This document shows, piece after piece, positions 13,001 to 27,000 of a stretch of 64,000 nt of DNA. Position numbers and translations under genes: made by a program. Origin of the DNA: Xestospongia muta (taxonomy: Eukaryota; Porifera; Demospongiae; Haplosclerida; Petrosiidae); assembly GCA_963693285.1 (NCBI GenBank), contig OY848924.1, forward strand, positions 7,860,400 through 7,924,399, in the 5' to 3' direction. The notes beneath the pieces are model-generated. The model did no database searches and had not been told where the DNA came from. It was given only the letters and a program-made list of their open reading frames with translations. Each line of letters opens with the position of its first letter. Position 1 is the first letter of the stretch.

Positions 13001-16000
13001 AATTACCAAATTGTGCTAGTTTACCAGAAACATCTTTAGAATTAAATTGTACTGACTCAGGTTAGTGATACCACTGTGATAGTTAATCTACCTTTTAATA
13101 TATTTTGTTTGAAATACCTCTTAACAATCCCATCTCATATGACGTCTCTCTTGTTTCTGTTATTACAGCTGATACTCCTACTCCAGCATTATCTCCATCA
13201 CCGCTAATGGATGGTAGCGGATCAGATAAATGTTTACAAAAATATACTGGAGCTGTTTGTAGTAGTCGTCTTAGTATTTGTTCTGGACAGATGACAATAA
13301 ATTCACATGATTCATCACCGGAGGATATATTAAAAGGCTTGTTCTCTTCCTTTCAATTTTTACCAATAAGTCAAGACTGCAAAAATGAACAGGATAAAGT
13401 AGAAGATTTTCTATGTCGTGTAGCCTTCCAACCATGTGATAATAACAGCTATATTCACTTGCCAAACAAAACAACTTGTGAGAATATTCGTAATAAAACA
13501 TGTCCAACAGGGTGGGGCTTATTACAACGCAGTCCATTGTATTCTAATCTACTTCCAAACTGTAATTCATTACCGGATGTGTCCACACCACCTACTTGTG
13601 GTAAGTTATAGAGGGAAAAAGATATGTGTTGTTGCAAGTAGAAGAAGAGAGGGGAAACATTTACTTGTTTATTTCCTATTATTGCAGCTGGTTCTACTCC
13701 TAATTCCACCAGTCCTACCAGCTCCAGTTCTCCTAGTGATTCTCTTCATTGCAATGAAAAAGATGGATTCTTCCTGTACATAGGTCATGAACCCAACTCT
13801 ACTTTAAACAATAATACTTGTCAAGCCAGCTGCAGTAAGTGGATTGCATTTGAGTCTCAAGCCTTAGCAGACGCTACTGACTATATCCTATTAATATCAG
13901 CCATATTTGGAGTGATTGGTGGGTTTGCTGTAGTATTCTTCTCCATTATCCGTCACGAAAGAATGTGAGTAGCAATGTAACATTTAAGGAGTTTCTTTGT
14001 ACCTAATTAGTGGTAGTTATGTGATCAGTGCTATGATCCTCTTAACAATGCAGCACTTAAGAGTAGTTTCTTTGTACCTAATTGGTGGTAGTTATGTAAT
14101 CAGTGCTATGACCCTGTTAGCAATTTAGCAAAGAGTAGTTTCTTTGTACCTAATTGGTGGTAGTTATGTGATCAGTGCTATGACCCTCTATTCTGCACTG
14201 TAATTATCTGATAGAAATCCAATATACATTTTAATTGTTCTTAGTCTTTATAGTAGCACTCAACAATTAAAAGGGTTTATTGAGAATGTACCTTCTAATC
14301 ACAATGTTTAATTAGTCTAATGAAATGTTCTCTTTAGTTGTTTCAGTTTACTAATATTCCTTATTTCTTTGCCAAAGCATTGTCCTAAATATGGTTTCTA
14401 AAACTTTGGAAACTACTAAGAGAAAACACTGATATAGGAAAAGCTCAGTAAATTTACTATCACACAGCTGGACAAGGTTATGCGAGGGTGTACCTGTTTG
14501 TTAACATGAGAACAGAGCAAATGTTCCTACGAAAATACACCCACCTACAAACAAGATAGTTAGAATGTTTTTCCTTAGAGATAATGTACAAAGTTGTTAA
14601 TAAGTACAGTATTATTATGGCACAATACATGAACTCTCACTCAATATAAGAAGTGTTATTGCTGTAATTATATACACAAGGACATACCTGTTACACTCCC
14701 TACCTCTAATATTTTGAGCACTGTTGCTTTCTTCTTACACAGGTTCCAGTATCCAAGTATGTTTATAGTCTATCAGACAATTATATTAATAATATTAGGT
14801 AAGTGACTGATGTACAACTTGACCATTGTATATACAACTTGACCATTGTACTCTTGTACTACTAACTAATGTACTATGATACCATTGACCCTTGTGACCT
14901 TGTACTACTAACTAATTACTGTAGTACCACTGACCAATGTACCCTTGTACTACTAATGTAATAATATCATTACAAAGGTTTTATTTACTTAATAGGGCTC
15001 ACAGTAATAACACAATTTTCTGATCGTAACTCATTGTCTTGCTATTCAGATGACTTGCTTGTCTCTGCTTTAGATAAACCAACTGTATTCTGCACATTTT
15101 CTGGTAAGTATACATTACCATGATATGTAGATATATATATGTCTTTAATTATCCTCCCTCTTCTCCTCCACCAGGTTTTATCTTTATATATTCTATATTA
15201 AGCATCACATACTGGTGGTTTGTTCATGTTTGTAGTACTTTCTGGAAGGTCATGTTTCCATTCCATGCAAGAAGTCACGAGAAGACAACAAAATACTTAC
15301 ACGTGATCATTCTGATTGTTGGGATAATACTTCCAATAATCACCCCTCTTGTTGCCTACTTCAGTGAGGGTTATATCCAAAGTCGATTTCCACCACTCCT
15401 CTGCATCCCTCGTAAAGGCGATGTATCGTATTATGGTCTTGTATTACCAGTTTGTATCGTGCTTGGTATTGGTATTACATTCATTGTAATAGTGTTACAT
15501 GTTTTACATCAAGTAAGTACTGCAACAACTATAATACATGTTTGGGTCCATGTGCTGTAAATAAATAACAGCTGGTTCAAATAGTGAACTTTGTAATTGT
15601 CATCCAGTGTGACAGCTGGTATATTTGTAATCTGATAATGAATTTGAGTAGACAACCTTCATCACCCTACACATTAACATCCTCCTCATGTACTACATGT
15701 AACTATATACGTATATCGCCTCCTCCAGCCTATATTATTTTTATTATTTTGTTGTGGTTGTCCTATACACCAGCTGTTATTATCTTCCTTCATAACTTGA
15801 AATATATATTTGACTTACTTCTTATCTTAATCTTTCTCTTTCAGAAACAAAGACTTTTCAAACACAGGGACACAAAATCCTACTGGCTCGGATTGAGTGC
15901 AGCTGAAATAAAACTATTAATTATTTTCTTCTATTACATCATTTTGGGTATTATAGATATCATAGGTTTCTCCATCAGTGTAACCACTGCCTCCTCAGTT

Positions 16001-16387
16001 CGTAAGTCCATTCAGACAAATTTCCTTTGTGAACGGTATCGTAATGATTCTTCTTACAATTGTAACAAAGATTATTTGGACATACGACTAGCCGATGGAT
16101 TTGCTGTTGTTACTTATGTTCTTCTGGCCCTGTTTACTTATATCAATCTTCTCTTTGCACTGAACTTCAGGGAGATCAAATTAAAGTTCAAGAAATGCAT
16201 AATCAGATGGGCAAGTGAAGAATATCGTACAAAAATGACCATGACAACAGCATCTGGTGATAAGCCAGACTCTCCTTTTACACTTCGTAGAAAGCTGACC
16301 TATTCTATGTCTAGAGGAACCTCTGCAGCTCAAATGAAAAAACATGAAATTACAGGAACTTATGTTCAGAAAACCTCAAATGTTTAA
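10053..16387 (+). CDS. Frizzled-like receptor A with two cysteine-rich domains
   Basis: Exons 10053-10376, 12688-13060, 13169-13600, 13688-13964, 14743-14798, 14996-15103, 15175-15512 and 15845-16387 join in frame to 816 residues. Order: a cytoplasmic tail of about 70 residues; a hydrophobic anchor (CFYVLSVALVIASIIIVWIL); two similar cysteine-rich repeats of about 120 residues (KCSNNYTGSAC and KCLQKYTGAVC starts, each with FLC or LCR, QPCD, LP, C...R...C...W and LPNC); a hinge; and seven helices, with TM1 before FQYPSMFIVYQ and TM3 containing YWWFVHVCSTFWKVMFPFHA. After TM7 it has KCIIRW, one residue from the Frizzled KTxxxW Dishevelled-binding motif. It ends TSNV, a class I PDZ-ligand pattern. 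Likely a plasma-membrane receptor of the Frizzled/Smoothened superfamily; its ligand is unknown. Confidence 0.85.
10377..12687 (+). other. Long first intron of receptor A
   Basis: 2.3 kb between the exon for the anchor segment and the first cysteine-rich exon. It holds a short AC repeat near 11076-11097 and otherwise AT-rich sequence. I see no further exon or element. Confidence 0.6.
13985..14190. repeat. Three direct copies of a 72-bp unit in an intron of receptor A
   Basis: The core tttctttgtacctaattggtggtagttatgtgatcagtgctatgaccct recurs three times with few changes, immediately after the donor of exon 4. Confidence 0.92.
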
Positions 16388-17033
16388 TTTCATGTTGTTT
16401 TTTTTACTTTTTAACTAATACTATTTTGTAATGTTATACATCTAACTTTATATTGCTAAATTAATATAGATATTATTATTATTATTATTATTGAGAAAAG
16501 TGTACAATTCATTGTTTTAATAAAAATTTAATAGTGTAAAAAATTGTCACGCCTCTTAATTTGTATGATAGGCGTGGCTACAAACAAATGGAGTGGATTT
16601 CAGATAGTAACAGTACGAAAAGTGTAGCCGGGAAAAAGAGAACAAGAGACGTTGAAGAAACTGGTTTACCAGCCACAGTGGTTGATAGAAAGAAAGGTTG
16701 CGATGAACCAATGTCTTGGTGGACTTGTTTGATGCTTGGAATATCAGCCAATCAATCCAGAGTTGTAAAAAGATCTCAAAATTAACACACACATACACAC
16801 TCACTGTTCCCTCCTTGAACTATTTCTTCATAACCTTTGGCAATCTGCCACCTACTGTGTACATGTTCCTGTATATAGATATAATTTAAAAAAACTCTTT
16901 TAAGGACCTTTTTATAACCAATACCACTACTTTTAACAACTACACTATCTTATTATTTTATGTGCTACTATAATAGTATTTGTTTTCCTTACAAGATCTC
17001 TTTAACCACTAGTAACAATGTTTTTTATGTAAT
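16388..17033. other. Intergenic, receptor A to CYB5RL-like gene
   Basis: It holds the 3' end of receptor A (several aataaa-like signals near 16517) and a 74-codon open frame at 16561-16785 that I do not recognise. That frame reads MEWISDSNSTKSVAGKKR after a possible internal start. It could be a small gene, but nothing supports it beyond openness. Confidence 0.4.
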
Positions 17034-18652
17034 ATGGCAGTAAAAAGCACCAAACAGTCACATGACAGATCATGTGATCAAGATGAGTATCTGCCTGAGA
17101 AACCACAAGAACCTCTACCAACAGATTGTTGTGGTTCAGGTAATCAAACCAACCACAAACTAACACAATATCTCTCTTCTGTGCACATTTGTTTACAGGA
17201 TGTACACCATGTGTAATGGATCTTTATCAAGAAGAGCTAACAAGATGGCTAGAACTAAAAGCCATGAGAACTGAAGAGAGACGACAATGGTGGATAAGAA
17301 AATGCGAAGTAAACAGTTGTTCTGATATTGCTTTGTCAGCTGAAGAATTTAGACAGTAAGTTAATATAACATTGCTTCTCAAAGGGAGAGGGATTTGGGG
17401 CCAGACTATTTTGTATTTGGCTTTTAATCCCTTTAAATTGGTTTTATACAGTTGGTGTTATAACCAGCCTTGTACTATTGACCTTTATAGTGTTTGATAT
17501 TTTACAGGTTTCAGCTGATCTCTGTTGTTCAAGTCAGTAAAGACTCATTTCTGTACTCATTCAAATTGCCAAAGAAACAAGTTTTAGGATTAGCTGTTGG
17601 TCAACATGCTATTATGAGGTAACACAAATAACCCATTATTCATTAAATCCTTTAACCTATAGACCAGTGACATCACCTACTCGACAATAGTGTATAATGT
17701 AATGGTTGAATTAGTTTAAAACATGTTGATTATTGAGCCAGACCAAATCATCTGGAATTGTCAGCAACATCTCCTCTATAATGTACATGTCTAAGTACAT
17801 AAAACTTATAATTACTTAAACATGTCAGTCATGTATGTGTACATATTTAAATATGTACATGACTACATTTTATAAGTACTTAGACATGTACATGTATGTA
17901 CTATAACATGTACTCATGTAAATACTTAAACATTTACATGTTATTTATAACATGTAAGTGTCCTTATAATAATAAGTACCTTCATCTTTGTAGGCTGAAG
18001 AACAATGAAGGTCGTTACATCACAAGACAATACACTCCAGTTAGTTCATTGAGTCAGACAGATCATTTTGATGTCTTAATTAAGGTACATGTCATAAATG
18101 TACCGCCCACATGTTAATTGACGTCATTCATAGATCTACAAAAATGGGATAATGTCACAACTAATAAAATCATTACAAATTACTGACTTTGTCGATTGGA
18201 AGGGACCTTTTGGTGACTTCACGTACACGCCAAACCAGTTTCGACAACTTGTATTATTGGCTTGTGGCACTGGTATTACTCCAATGATACAAGTGATAAA
18301 CTACGTTCTAGATAATGAAAATGATGATACAAATATAAAATTGATGTATTCCTGTCAAACACAACATGACATTTTACTAAAGGATCATCTTAATGAATTC
18401 TCTGCATACTGGAATTTTCAAGTTATTTATTTTTTAAGTCGGAGCAATGCAGAATCTGTTGCAATTGATAAAGGATCAATTTGTTACCAAGATCAGTTAA
18501 AATTTGTACGGATTGACCAGTCAATTTTGAGGTCAGAAATACAAGAGGCGAATGTCAAAGTATTAATATGTGGTACATGGTCATTTACTAAAGACATGAT
18601 TAAGTATTTGTTTCAACTAGGATATACAGCTGATCAAATATTTAAATTTTGA
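17034..18652 (+). CDS. CYB5RL: NADH-cytochrome b5 reductase-like protein
   Basis: Exons 17034-17139, 17199-17355, 17508-17618, 17994-18084 and 18134-18652 join in frame to about 327 residues. The N-terminus carries the oxidoreductase-like cysteine motif PLPTDCCGSGCTPCVMDLYQ, the same fusion found in vertebrate CYB5RL. The FAD-binding module has RQYTPVSSLS (RxYTxxS flavin motif) and WKGPFGDFTYTPNQ. The NAD-binding half has LACGTGITPMIQVI and, near the end, CGTWSFTKDMIKYL. It ends in a terminal aromatic (FKF) like the family. Predicted FAD-dependent NADH oxidoreductase; the physiological acceptor is not known from sequence. Confidence 0.92.
17800..17960. repeat. Palindromic acatgtacat-rich intron stretch
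   Basis: In intron 3 of the CYB5RL-like gene. Alternating catgtacatg and aacatgtaagt motifs read nearly the same on both strands and can fold into imperfect hairpins. AT-rich, non-coding. Confidence 0.6.
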
Positions 18653-19201
18653 TATTTAAATTCAAATTTAAAGGAATTGTTCATAATTTGTGGAAAATAC
18701 ACATGCTGCATAATTAGTATTGTGTAACCGGAAACATTTCTTTGAAGGAGGGGCTAGCTACAGAAGGCTACCCCACAGTTCGCTGAATAATAACCTCATT
18801 CTAAAACTCTCTTGGAATTGGGAATGAGACTATTCACTAAATTGCTTTAAAACTTAAAGGTCACATGCTATGTGCTTGACTGCTTGCTGTTTCTAGTTTG
18901 ATCTAAGTTCTTTTCTTCAAGACCATAGATAATACCAACAGAAAGAGAGAGTGAGAGAGAGAAATTCAGATAGACATTGCTCTTCATAAATTTGAAGCAG
19001 GTTAGCAGCCCTGAATAATATTTGCTCATTTCTTCTTTTTATATTACTGGGTAAATGGCGGTAATCAAAACAGAGCATGCGCAGAGGGAGGTTCCAGCCA
19101 CACCTATGTTGCAAGACCGTCCAGTCCGTTCTGTTTGCAGGACAAAAAGGAAATAATCAAAAGGTGTTTGATCGAACCCTGCTCTCTGAATGAAAGCAGA
19201 A
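18653..19201. other. Intergenic, CYB5RL to TMEM198-like gene
   Basis: It contains a purine-rich gaaagagagagtgagagagagaaa patch near 18940 and then a moderately GC-richer stretch (19060-19200) that is probably the promoter and 5' UTR of the TMEM198-like gene. No other gene is seen. Confidence 0.5.
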
Positions 19202-20377
19202 ATGAGGGTAAGAGTTATCTTAAATGTAACTTAATCGTTTATGTTATGTTCCTACAATAGGGTTTTGTCTACCAGATCTTGGTATTGCTGGTACTCTGCG
19301 GTTTATGCAGATCTCTCAGCAAATCTGTGTACTCCACTAGAGTGGAAGATGGTGATGATGATATGATACAGCCTGATGGTATTGGACAAAAGGTTGATAG
19401 CAATATTCACAATCATTTATCGGGTTTTGCCAACAACACACGTCATAGATTCTTTCAAGTATTGTTCAACTTGTCCCGCTATATACCTTTGAGTGTCGAA
19501 TATGCTGTTACCGTTGGACGAAATTGTAACATTATTGAGTACAATTCGGACTACTATGGTGTTCCTGCATTGATATTTGCTGCAATTTTGTTTCTTATTG
19601 GAATTTTATTCTGTTTTCTTGGTAAGGAGCAGTTATTAATTAAAATTCACAAAATTGTGTACATTAGTAACATTAAACTAACTACGTTTGAGTAGGAAGC
19701 CAATTCCTTTCTAAATAATTTATCAGGAAGCTAATAATTGCATTGTTCTAATAAACAAATCTAACAGTTTCTCTCCTTTTCTTCTAGGTTATCGACTGCT
19801 TAAAATCAATCTCTTTCTCATTGGATTTTTAATTGGAAGCTCTTTCACTTACTTGATCATATTAGCATATATCCCAGCCACCTGGAAGATTTATGTTGCT
19901 GTGGGTGTGGCTATAGTTGTGGGCGTGATATGCGGCCTTCTCACTATATGTATCTATTACATCGGCATGTTCTTGGCTGGTGGAAGTGTTGGATTCTTTA
20001 TTACCTGGTTCATCCTCTCCGCTATCGACATTGGGTATTTCCAGACACACATTTATATACCATTTTTAATAGCTATTGCTGCTGGTATTATCTGTGGGAT
20101 CATCACATTGATATTTCAGAAATGGCTTGTCATTCTTGGGACTTCAATTATCGGTGGTTTCTTGATTATTTGGAGTCTTGACTATTATCTGGAGCTTGGA
20201 CAAATGATTTACTTTTTGTTTTTGTTTGCTGAGAATCGGAGTTTCTTCAAACCCTGTTGGTTTTCATGGACTGTTGCTGTGTTGTTTGTGATCATTGCGA
20301 TAGCAGGATTTATCCTTCAAGCTTTGGTCACTGGTCGGAAATACGATCACAAAAAGGACTTTGAAGGTAAAGATTGA
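19202..20377 (+). CDS. TMEM198: TMEM198-like multipass membrane protein (DUF4203)
   Basis: Exons 19202-19207, 19261-19621 and 19788-20377 join in frame to 318 residues. The six-base first coding exon supplies only Met-Arg, and exon 2 continues GFVYQILVLLVLCGLCRSLS, a likely cleavable signal peptide. An acidic ectodomain follows, then seven hydrophobic helices with the TMEM198 hallmark GYRLLKINLFLIGFLIGS at the second helix and glycine-rich later helices (FLAGGSVGFFITWF, ILGTSIIGGFLII). A DHKKDF-type charged tail ends it. In vertebrates TMEM198 scaffolds casein kinases and promotes LRP6 phosphorylation in Wnt signalling. It lies 0.7 kb from the 3' end of Dishevelled. An alternative last exon could exist after 20370, where GAAG|GTAAAG resembles a donor. 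Confidence 0.82.
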
Positions 20378-21044
20378 CAGATAGAAACACTGGTTGTCAT
20401 GGTAACTATGTATCCTACACTAGATGGTATTTGTTGCGGTCTCTGTAAGAAATGTAAAAAGAAGAAACACAGTGGAGACTATGTGGTAAGTTACTATATC
20501 TTGTCTATACTGCTATCTGTTACCATGGTAACATTTTACTTTTCTATAGCCCTTGAAGAACATGGATTGATGCAATGTCTACTAATTCCTACATACTCCT
20601 CATTACCATGACAACAGATCACTGCTTTGTGTTATTTTATCCGTCATGCTATTAATCTAGACTTTGTAACCTTGTGCTATTTTTATAGTAACTAATTCCA
20701 TTCATATTTTTTTACAGCTGTCATTTTGAACTTTGTATCCTAAAAATTTCTGAGCGGAATTGGTCAATTTATAATTAAATAATGTATAGTAAAAATAACA
20801 ATATATATATATATATACATGAGCTACTACTTGTAAACAAGATAGAAAGTGTTGTGCACACTGTGTAGCTGACCTCATTTTTGAAAAGTTTTAAAACTGA
20901 AAGTGAAAAAATGTCCACAACAAAGTTATCATGAAAATGGCAAATTAATTATAATAACAATAATTATATATATACAATGAATTGTTGACCAAGTTAATAT
21001 ATATATTAGCTATGTTGATGATGGAGAACTATGTCACATGACAA
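20378..21044. other. Convergent intergenic, TMEM198-like / Dishevelled
   Basis: 3' UTRs of both genes. It has AT dinucleotide runs near 20804 and 20998. A cysteine/lysine-rich frame at 20399-20490 (GICCGLCKKCKKKKHSGDYV) ends in a GTAAGT donor-like site and may be an alternative C-terminal exon of the TMEM198-like gene. Confidence 0.4.
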
Positions 21045-24000
21045 TCACATGACATCTATAAAATATTCACATGGATTATCAAGAGCTTGCTGAAAACTAG
21101 CCCGACTTGCTGACATACCAGCTGGTACTTGCTGACCAAGGCTCATGGAACGCAGACTCATTCTATCTGCATGATGATGGTGATGAGGCAGAAACTGCTG
21201 AGAAACACTAGTAAACTCGGATGCAGAACTAAGACTACTAGAGTGTTTTATCCGAGACGGTGGCATATACATCGGTGGTAAGTGTCCTCTATGTGGTGGA
21301 GGAGGAGGAGGATGAACACGACTATCAACATCTGAAGGAGAACGTGAATGAGCTGGTTGAGGACGTCCAGAGCCTCCTGCACTGCTGCCACTGGCTGAAG
21401 ACCCATGACTGCCAGAATGACGTTGATTTTCTAACATGAACATAAAAAAATTGTTGTTGGAGCAGGGACTAAATATTCTTACCAGGAGAATTAGAACCAG
21501 ATTGCATCATGTGAGGATGAAGATACATTGCAGAGGCACCTTCGTAAGGTGGAAGTGAAATTTGGTCATCAGATGATGACCAACCAGGTCCGTTACCCAT
21601 CCCATGTGGGAGTGGTCCCAGAGTGTCTGTATCACCACCAGAATTATCGCTGAGATGTATCTGGGTCATTTCTGAGAAATAAAATTAATTAACAATCAAA
21701 TTATTGACGTAGTTAATCGAGTTATACAGATCATAATCATTTAGTGTAAACAATTACAGCTGTTTCTCCTTACCTTGAGATAATGTGTTGGCAGCTGCTT
21801 TCTTAAAGTCACCAAACACATAATAACATTGTTCAGAAAATGTCACTTTGTTAACTGTATGCCGGACAAAACCTTGCTGTTGTTAAAAACAAAGAGATAA
21901 AATAAAAACACGTTAAATTGTAAGTTGTCTCACCTTAAGCATAATGGCTGCATATTTTCTAGCATGTCTTCGATCAGTGAAACCTTCAACATTGTTGTGC
22001 AACCAGTCAACAAGATCTGAGCCTGTTAAATAATTTGAATAATGCATTACTGCTATACCAGTAACCAGTAGACTGATGTACCAGTAAACCGATGCACCAG
22101 TATACCAGTAGATCAATGCACCAATACACCAGTAGACCAATGCACTAGTACATCAATGTACCAATACACCAGTAGACTGCTGTACCAATACACATGTGTA
22201 GTTTAAAACTTACCTATAAAAGATTTGGGTATTGTCATTTTCAACCATGTACGATCTTTAACTTCAAGACCAGAGTCAGGCTGAGCCATTGCCTTGGCAA
22301 CACGATATATAGGAGAGGTCAGTGTTAGCTTAACAAGGTCACGTTCAGACTCAGGAATTGATGAAGCAAGTGAGGGGGAGGAGTTTGAAGTCATTGTACT
22401 CAAAGTTGGGCTTCCAGTAAAAGGTCTACCATAATCGCCTACTGAAAATGGGGCATTAAAAAGAGATAGCATAACAATCAAATCATTACCTCTCTGTGCA
22501 TTAGTTTGTAATACCCACGCTGTTGGGTCTAAAGGTCGGATAGGTTCAACTATAAAACCAAAGTGATAAGGGTGTGGTCAAAATAATAGGTGCTACTCAC
22601 GTCTAGGTTCAAACATTGGAACATATGCCTCAGCTTCCAAACATTTGGCAATAGTAAGAGTAATAGGTCTAAAGAATGGACGCGCAGATCATAAAATGGA
22701 CAGATATACTAACTACTAGAATAAAGAAGAACGTTCATATATACTAACCCAGGTTGTTGAACTATTTCTCTAAGAGTTCTAACTGCATCATCATTACTCA
22801 TGTTTTCAAAATTAATGTCATTCACTTGTAATAGCATATCACCGGTCTCAATCCTACCATCAGCTGCCACTGCACCTCTATTTATAGAAAAGGAATCACG
22901 TGATGGGTCACACAATAGTCACATGACCTACCCTTTCATCACTGTACCAACATAGATCCCACCCACTCCATCATCATTGGCATGTCCAACAATACTAATG
23001 CCGAGAAAATTGTATGCATCTAAAAGAATAAGTAATAGTGAATCCCATTTGTCCATCCATTCATCCATTAGCCATCCATTTATTCATCCATTTGTCTATC
23101 TATCCATCCATTTGTCTATCCATTCATCCATTTGTATATCCATCCATCAATTTATCAATCTGTTCATCCATTCATCCATTTGTCCATTCATACATCCATT
23201 TCCATCATTTATTCATCCATTTGTCTATCTATTCATCCATTTGTTTATCCATTTATTCATCAATTGTCTATCCATCCATCCATTTGTCTATCCATCCATC
23301 CATTTATTCATACCCATATTTAAAGTAACAGTTAGGATATCCATGGAAGCATCTGACATAGTTGATGTTGTCATGGTACTCATTGACAAACTCTGTTGAT
23401 GCACTCACAGTCACATGATAGTCACATGATATACTTACCCTAGGTACCTTTTTCTTTGTTAGAACTTTCTTTCTTGGTTTTAGAGAGGTGATAGTACTAG
23501 CAGTCTCAACACTAATTCGACTGAAATAAAAAAAATCAAGTTGTTCACTAGTTTAGAGCTTACTAATGGTAGCTATCCTAGATCACTGTGGTAAGTACTG
23601 ATGTTCACTAGTCTAGAGGTTACTAATGGTAGCTATCCTAGGTCACTGTGGTAAGTACTGATGTTTACTAGTCTAAAGCTTACTATGGTAGCTATCCTAG
23701 ATCATTGTGGTAAATGTTGATGTTCAATAGTTTAGAGGTTACTAATGATAGCTATCCAAAGTCACTATATAATATATGCTGAGAGGTAGCACTCCATGTA
23801 TCATTCTTCCAGATATTTGATAGCGTATCTCACATTCATTTATAGCCACTAATAGCTAATGGGCCACAAAATTTCACATAATTTATATTTTATGATAACT
23901 ATAGTATACAACTTAATGGTTTCCAAGTAAAAGGAGTATGTACTATGTTATATAATAGACAGTATACATTTATGCAATGCAGTGGTTAGTTGCCATAGTA

Positions 24001-27000
24001 ACCTTACCTAGCTGTGTCTTCTGATTCACAAAACGATGTAGCGTCCAGATCAGTTGGGTTAGTCAGCTCGGTAGCAGTCTCATAATCTGTGATACTTTCT
24101 GGATGTCGTGAGCTATAAGAGAATTAAAGAGGTGTGGTCATATCCTACCTGTTTTAGAAAATAAGTATTGTTGTGTTGTGCCTTACCTGTGTCTGTGATG
24201 GTGCCTTCTGTGATGGTGATGATGACGTCGTCTACTTGCTGATGAATGTCTTGAAGACTTTGAAACTACAAATACAAGATAAACTAGTTAAACAAGTTCA
24301 ACAAACCAGTTTATTTTTACCTCCTGACATAATAGAGACATCATCATCATCTTTACCTTTACTAAAATAAGAAATGTTGTCATGACAACGTAATGAGGGT
24401 GTGGTATGAGATACTCACATTGATTCTAAATCTGTTTTAGCTCCAACATCAGAACCAGAAGCACTGCCATCTGATACAACCTAGAACCAAGAGAAATAAT
24501 CAATCAAACCTTGTATCATGTGACAGTCATGTGATCCTTACCCAACAGACAACTCTCCCTTTAGCAGTAGGCAGTACTGACGTATCTTCAATAATTTCTT
24601 CTTTCACAACACTAACAGAGAAACAGAAGACTTTAATATTAGATGACACAAAACAAAGCCAGCTGTCATTCTGTTACATTCTTGTGGTGTTCAACACCAG
24701 GAATTTCAAATACTTTTAATCAAATATTAATTACAATGTTGATAGTCAGTCAGCCAAGTTGCTAAGGTAATATTTCCAATGAAAAATCTGTCAAACTATC
24801 ACATAGTCAAAGAACATAAGAACAGAGAATGCCTTAGTCAGCAGAAAACAATGTCAATATGAACACAAGCACCAAAACACAGAAACTAAGTCACTGTATT
24901 TAGTAAACAATTTCATCCTAGCATCAGTAATGAGTGGTGTGATTTGGAGATAAAAGTGAAGTGAATTCCAGCTGGTAATAAAGTCGTTAATCAACAATTA
25001 TAAAACACTCCACTTTTATATAAGCTTTGATTAGCTGTTGTCTAACACAAAGGAAGAGAAGCCAATACAAAGACACCTTCAAAGGTATGGAGGGCTTTTG
25101 TAGCATATTTCTGTAAAAACTGACCTAATCATAACACACTCTACACTACTTTATCTCACCGACCTACCTTTACTAAAGTTTAAAACACAATGACCTAAGA
25201 TAGCTACCATTAGTAAGCTCTAGACTAGTGAACATCAGTACTTACCACAGTGACCTAGGATAGCTACCATTAGTAAGCTATAGACTAGTGAACATCAGTA
25301 CTTACCACAGTGACCTAAGATAGCTACCATTAGTAAGCTATAGACTAGTGAACATCAGTACTTACCACAGTGACCTAGGATAGCTACCATTAGTAAGCTA
25401 TAGACTAGTGAACATCAGTACTTACCACAGTGACCTAGGATAGCTACCATTAGTAAGCTATAGACTAGTGAACATCAGTACTTACCACAGTGACCTAGGA
25501 TAGCTACCATTAGTAAGCTATAGACTAGTGAACATCAGTACTTACCACAGTGACCTAGGATAGCTACCATTAGTAAGCTCTAGACTAGTAAACATCACAG
25601 TGACCTAGGATAGCTACCATTAGTAAGCTGTAGACTAGTAAACATCAGTACTTACCACAGTGACCTACAATAGCTACCATTAGTAAGCTCTAAGCAACAG
25701 CATCAACTTAGGACAGCTACACTAGTAACCTCATAATCCACTAATTAATATCTCAATAATCTAACACAGACTACAAACATAATTTCACAAGCAAAATAAT
25801 TTATATCAAGTGACAACATAGCCAAGAAATGTCCCTTTAGCGTAATATTTCATGTCTATAAAAGATACGAACTTGTTTGCTAAATGTTATCGAATGAACA
25901 GTTAACATACACACACACACTAGAAATCTTCCTTAGCTAGATCAAAGAGAAAAAGTGTAACCTCTGATCTCAAACCAGACAGGCAGACAACAGCTGGCCA
26001 TATCAGAGTTGGAAGGTACTGACTTACCTTTGAAGTGACCACAGTGCGTATACAAACAGTAATACATAGATCTAACATATATATATTTATATATGTACAT
26101 TAGATGTATAACAGAGTATGTTGTCAATATTTGTCTTCTTTTGATGTTAAAAGCAAAAGGGAGTCATTTCCTAATACAATTTACACACAAAGCTTGTAGC
26201 ACAGGAACAATTAGAAAAATGGTTTATAATAATAATATTGCTCAATAACACAAAATATACTTAACTCTTAACTAGAAAGAAGATAGTGATATTCCATACA
26301 GGTATTTTATAAATATGATACGTTAAATTAAACTAAATCAATAATTATTTGTTATTTTAGCTATATCAAGTTAGTTCCAGCTGGTCTGTAGATAAAGCTT
26401 AAGGCACTTTATTCACACCATTACACAAAACATGCCAGCCAATTCAGAAATTTGAAGGTGTGATCTTGTTAACAGATTGCTATTTCTTTACACCTTGAAT
26501 ATAATCTTATGATCATCTCTTGTCATTCAGAGTTGTTGACATTGCCAGAAATAAATGATATATTAGTGTCAATGACTCAATGACCCTACATGTACTTGTG
26601 GAGTATAACATACAGTCTTCTTGTTTTGTTCATACACACAAAGTACAAGAAGCCATAAGTACATATAGGCCACATCTAAGCATAACTTAATCCGGGTGTG
26701 TGTTACCAAGGTGATATATGTGTACACAGATTGATAAGTAACCACAGGACATAGAGAATCCAAATTATCCATCCTGACTCAGGAGACAAGCAGATAATTT
26801 TACTAATAGGAAATATCCACACACACACACACACACAGACACTTCTTTTAAATCTATGCAGATTCATTAAATAACTTGACCACAAGAAAGATATTGACAT
26901 CTTACATCATAGTATCACTGACATTAATTAGAAGCACCAACAAATACTATTATAAATTTATTGATATTAAAGTGAACACCAATGTCTTCTCACATTGTTC

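Noticed and set aside
16561..16785. 74-codon plus-strand frame
   Set aside because: Not recognised and without splice or homology support; mentioned only in the intergenic entry.
22977..23399. Forward open frames of Ile/His/Pro/Ser repeats
   Set aside because: ATCC-type satellite within a DVL intron, no coding support.
25170..25695. CRISPR-like array
   Set aside because: Regular 60-bp units but no variable spacers; tandem satellite in a eukaryotic intron.
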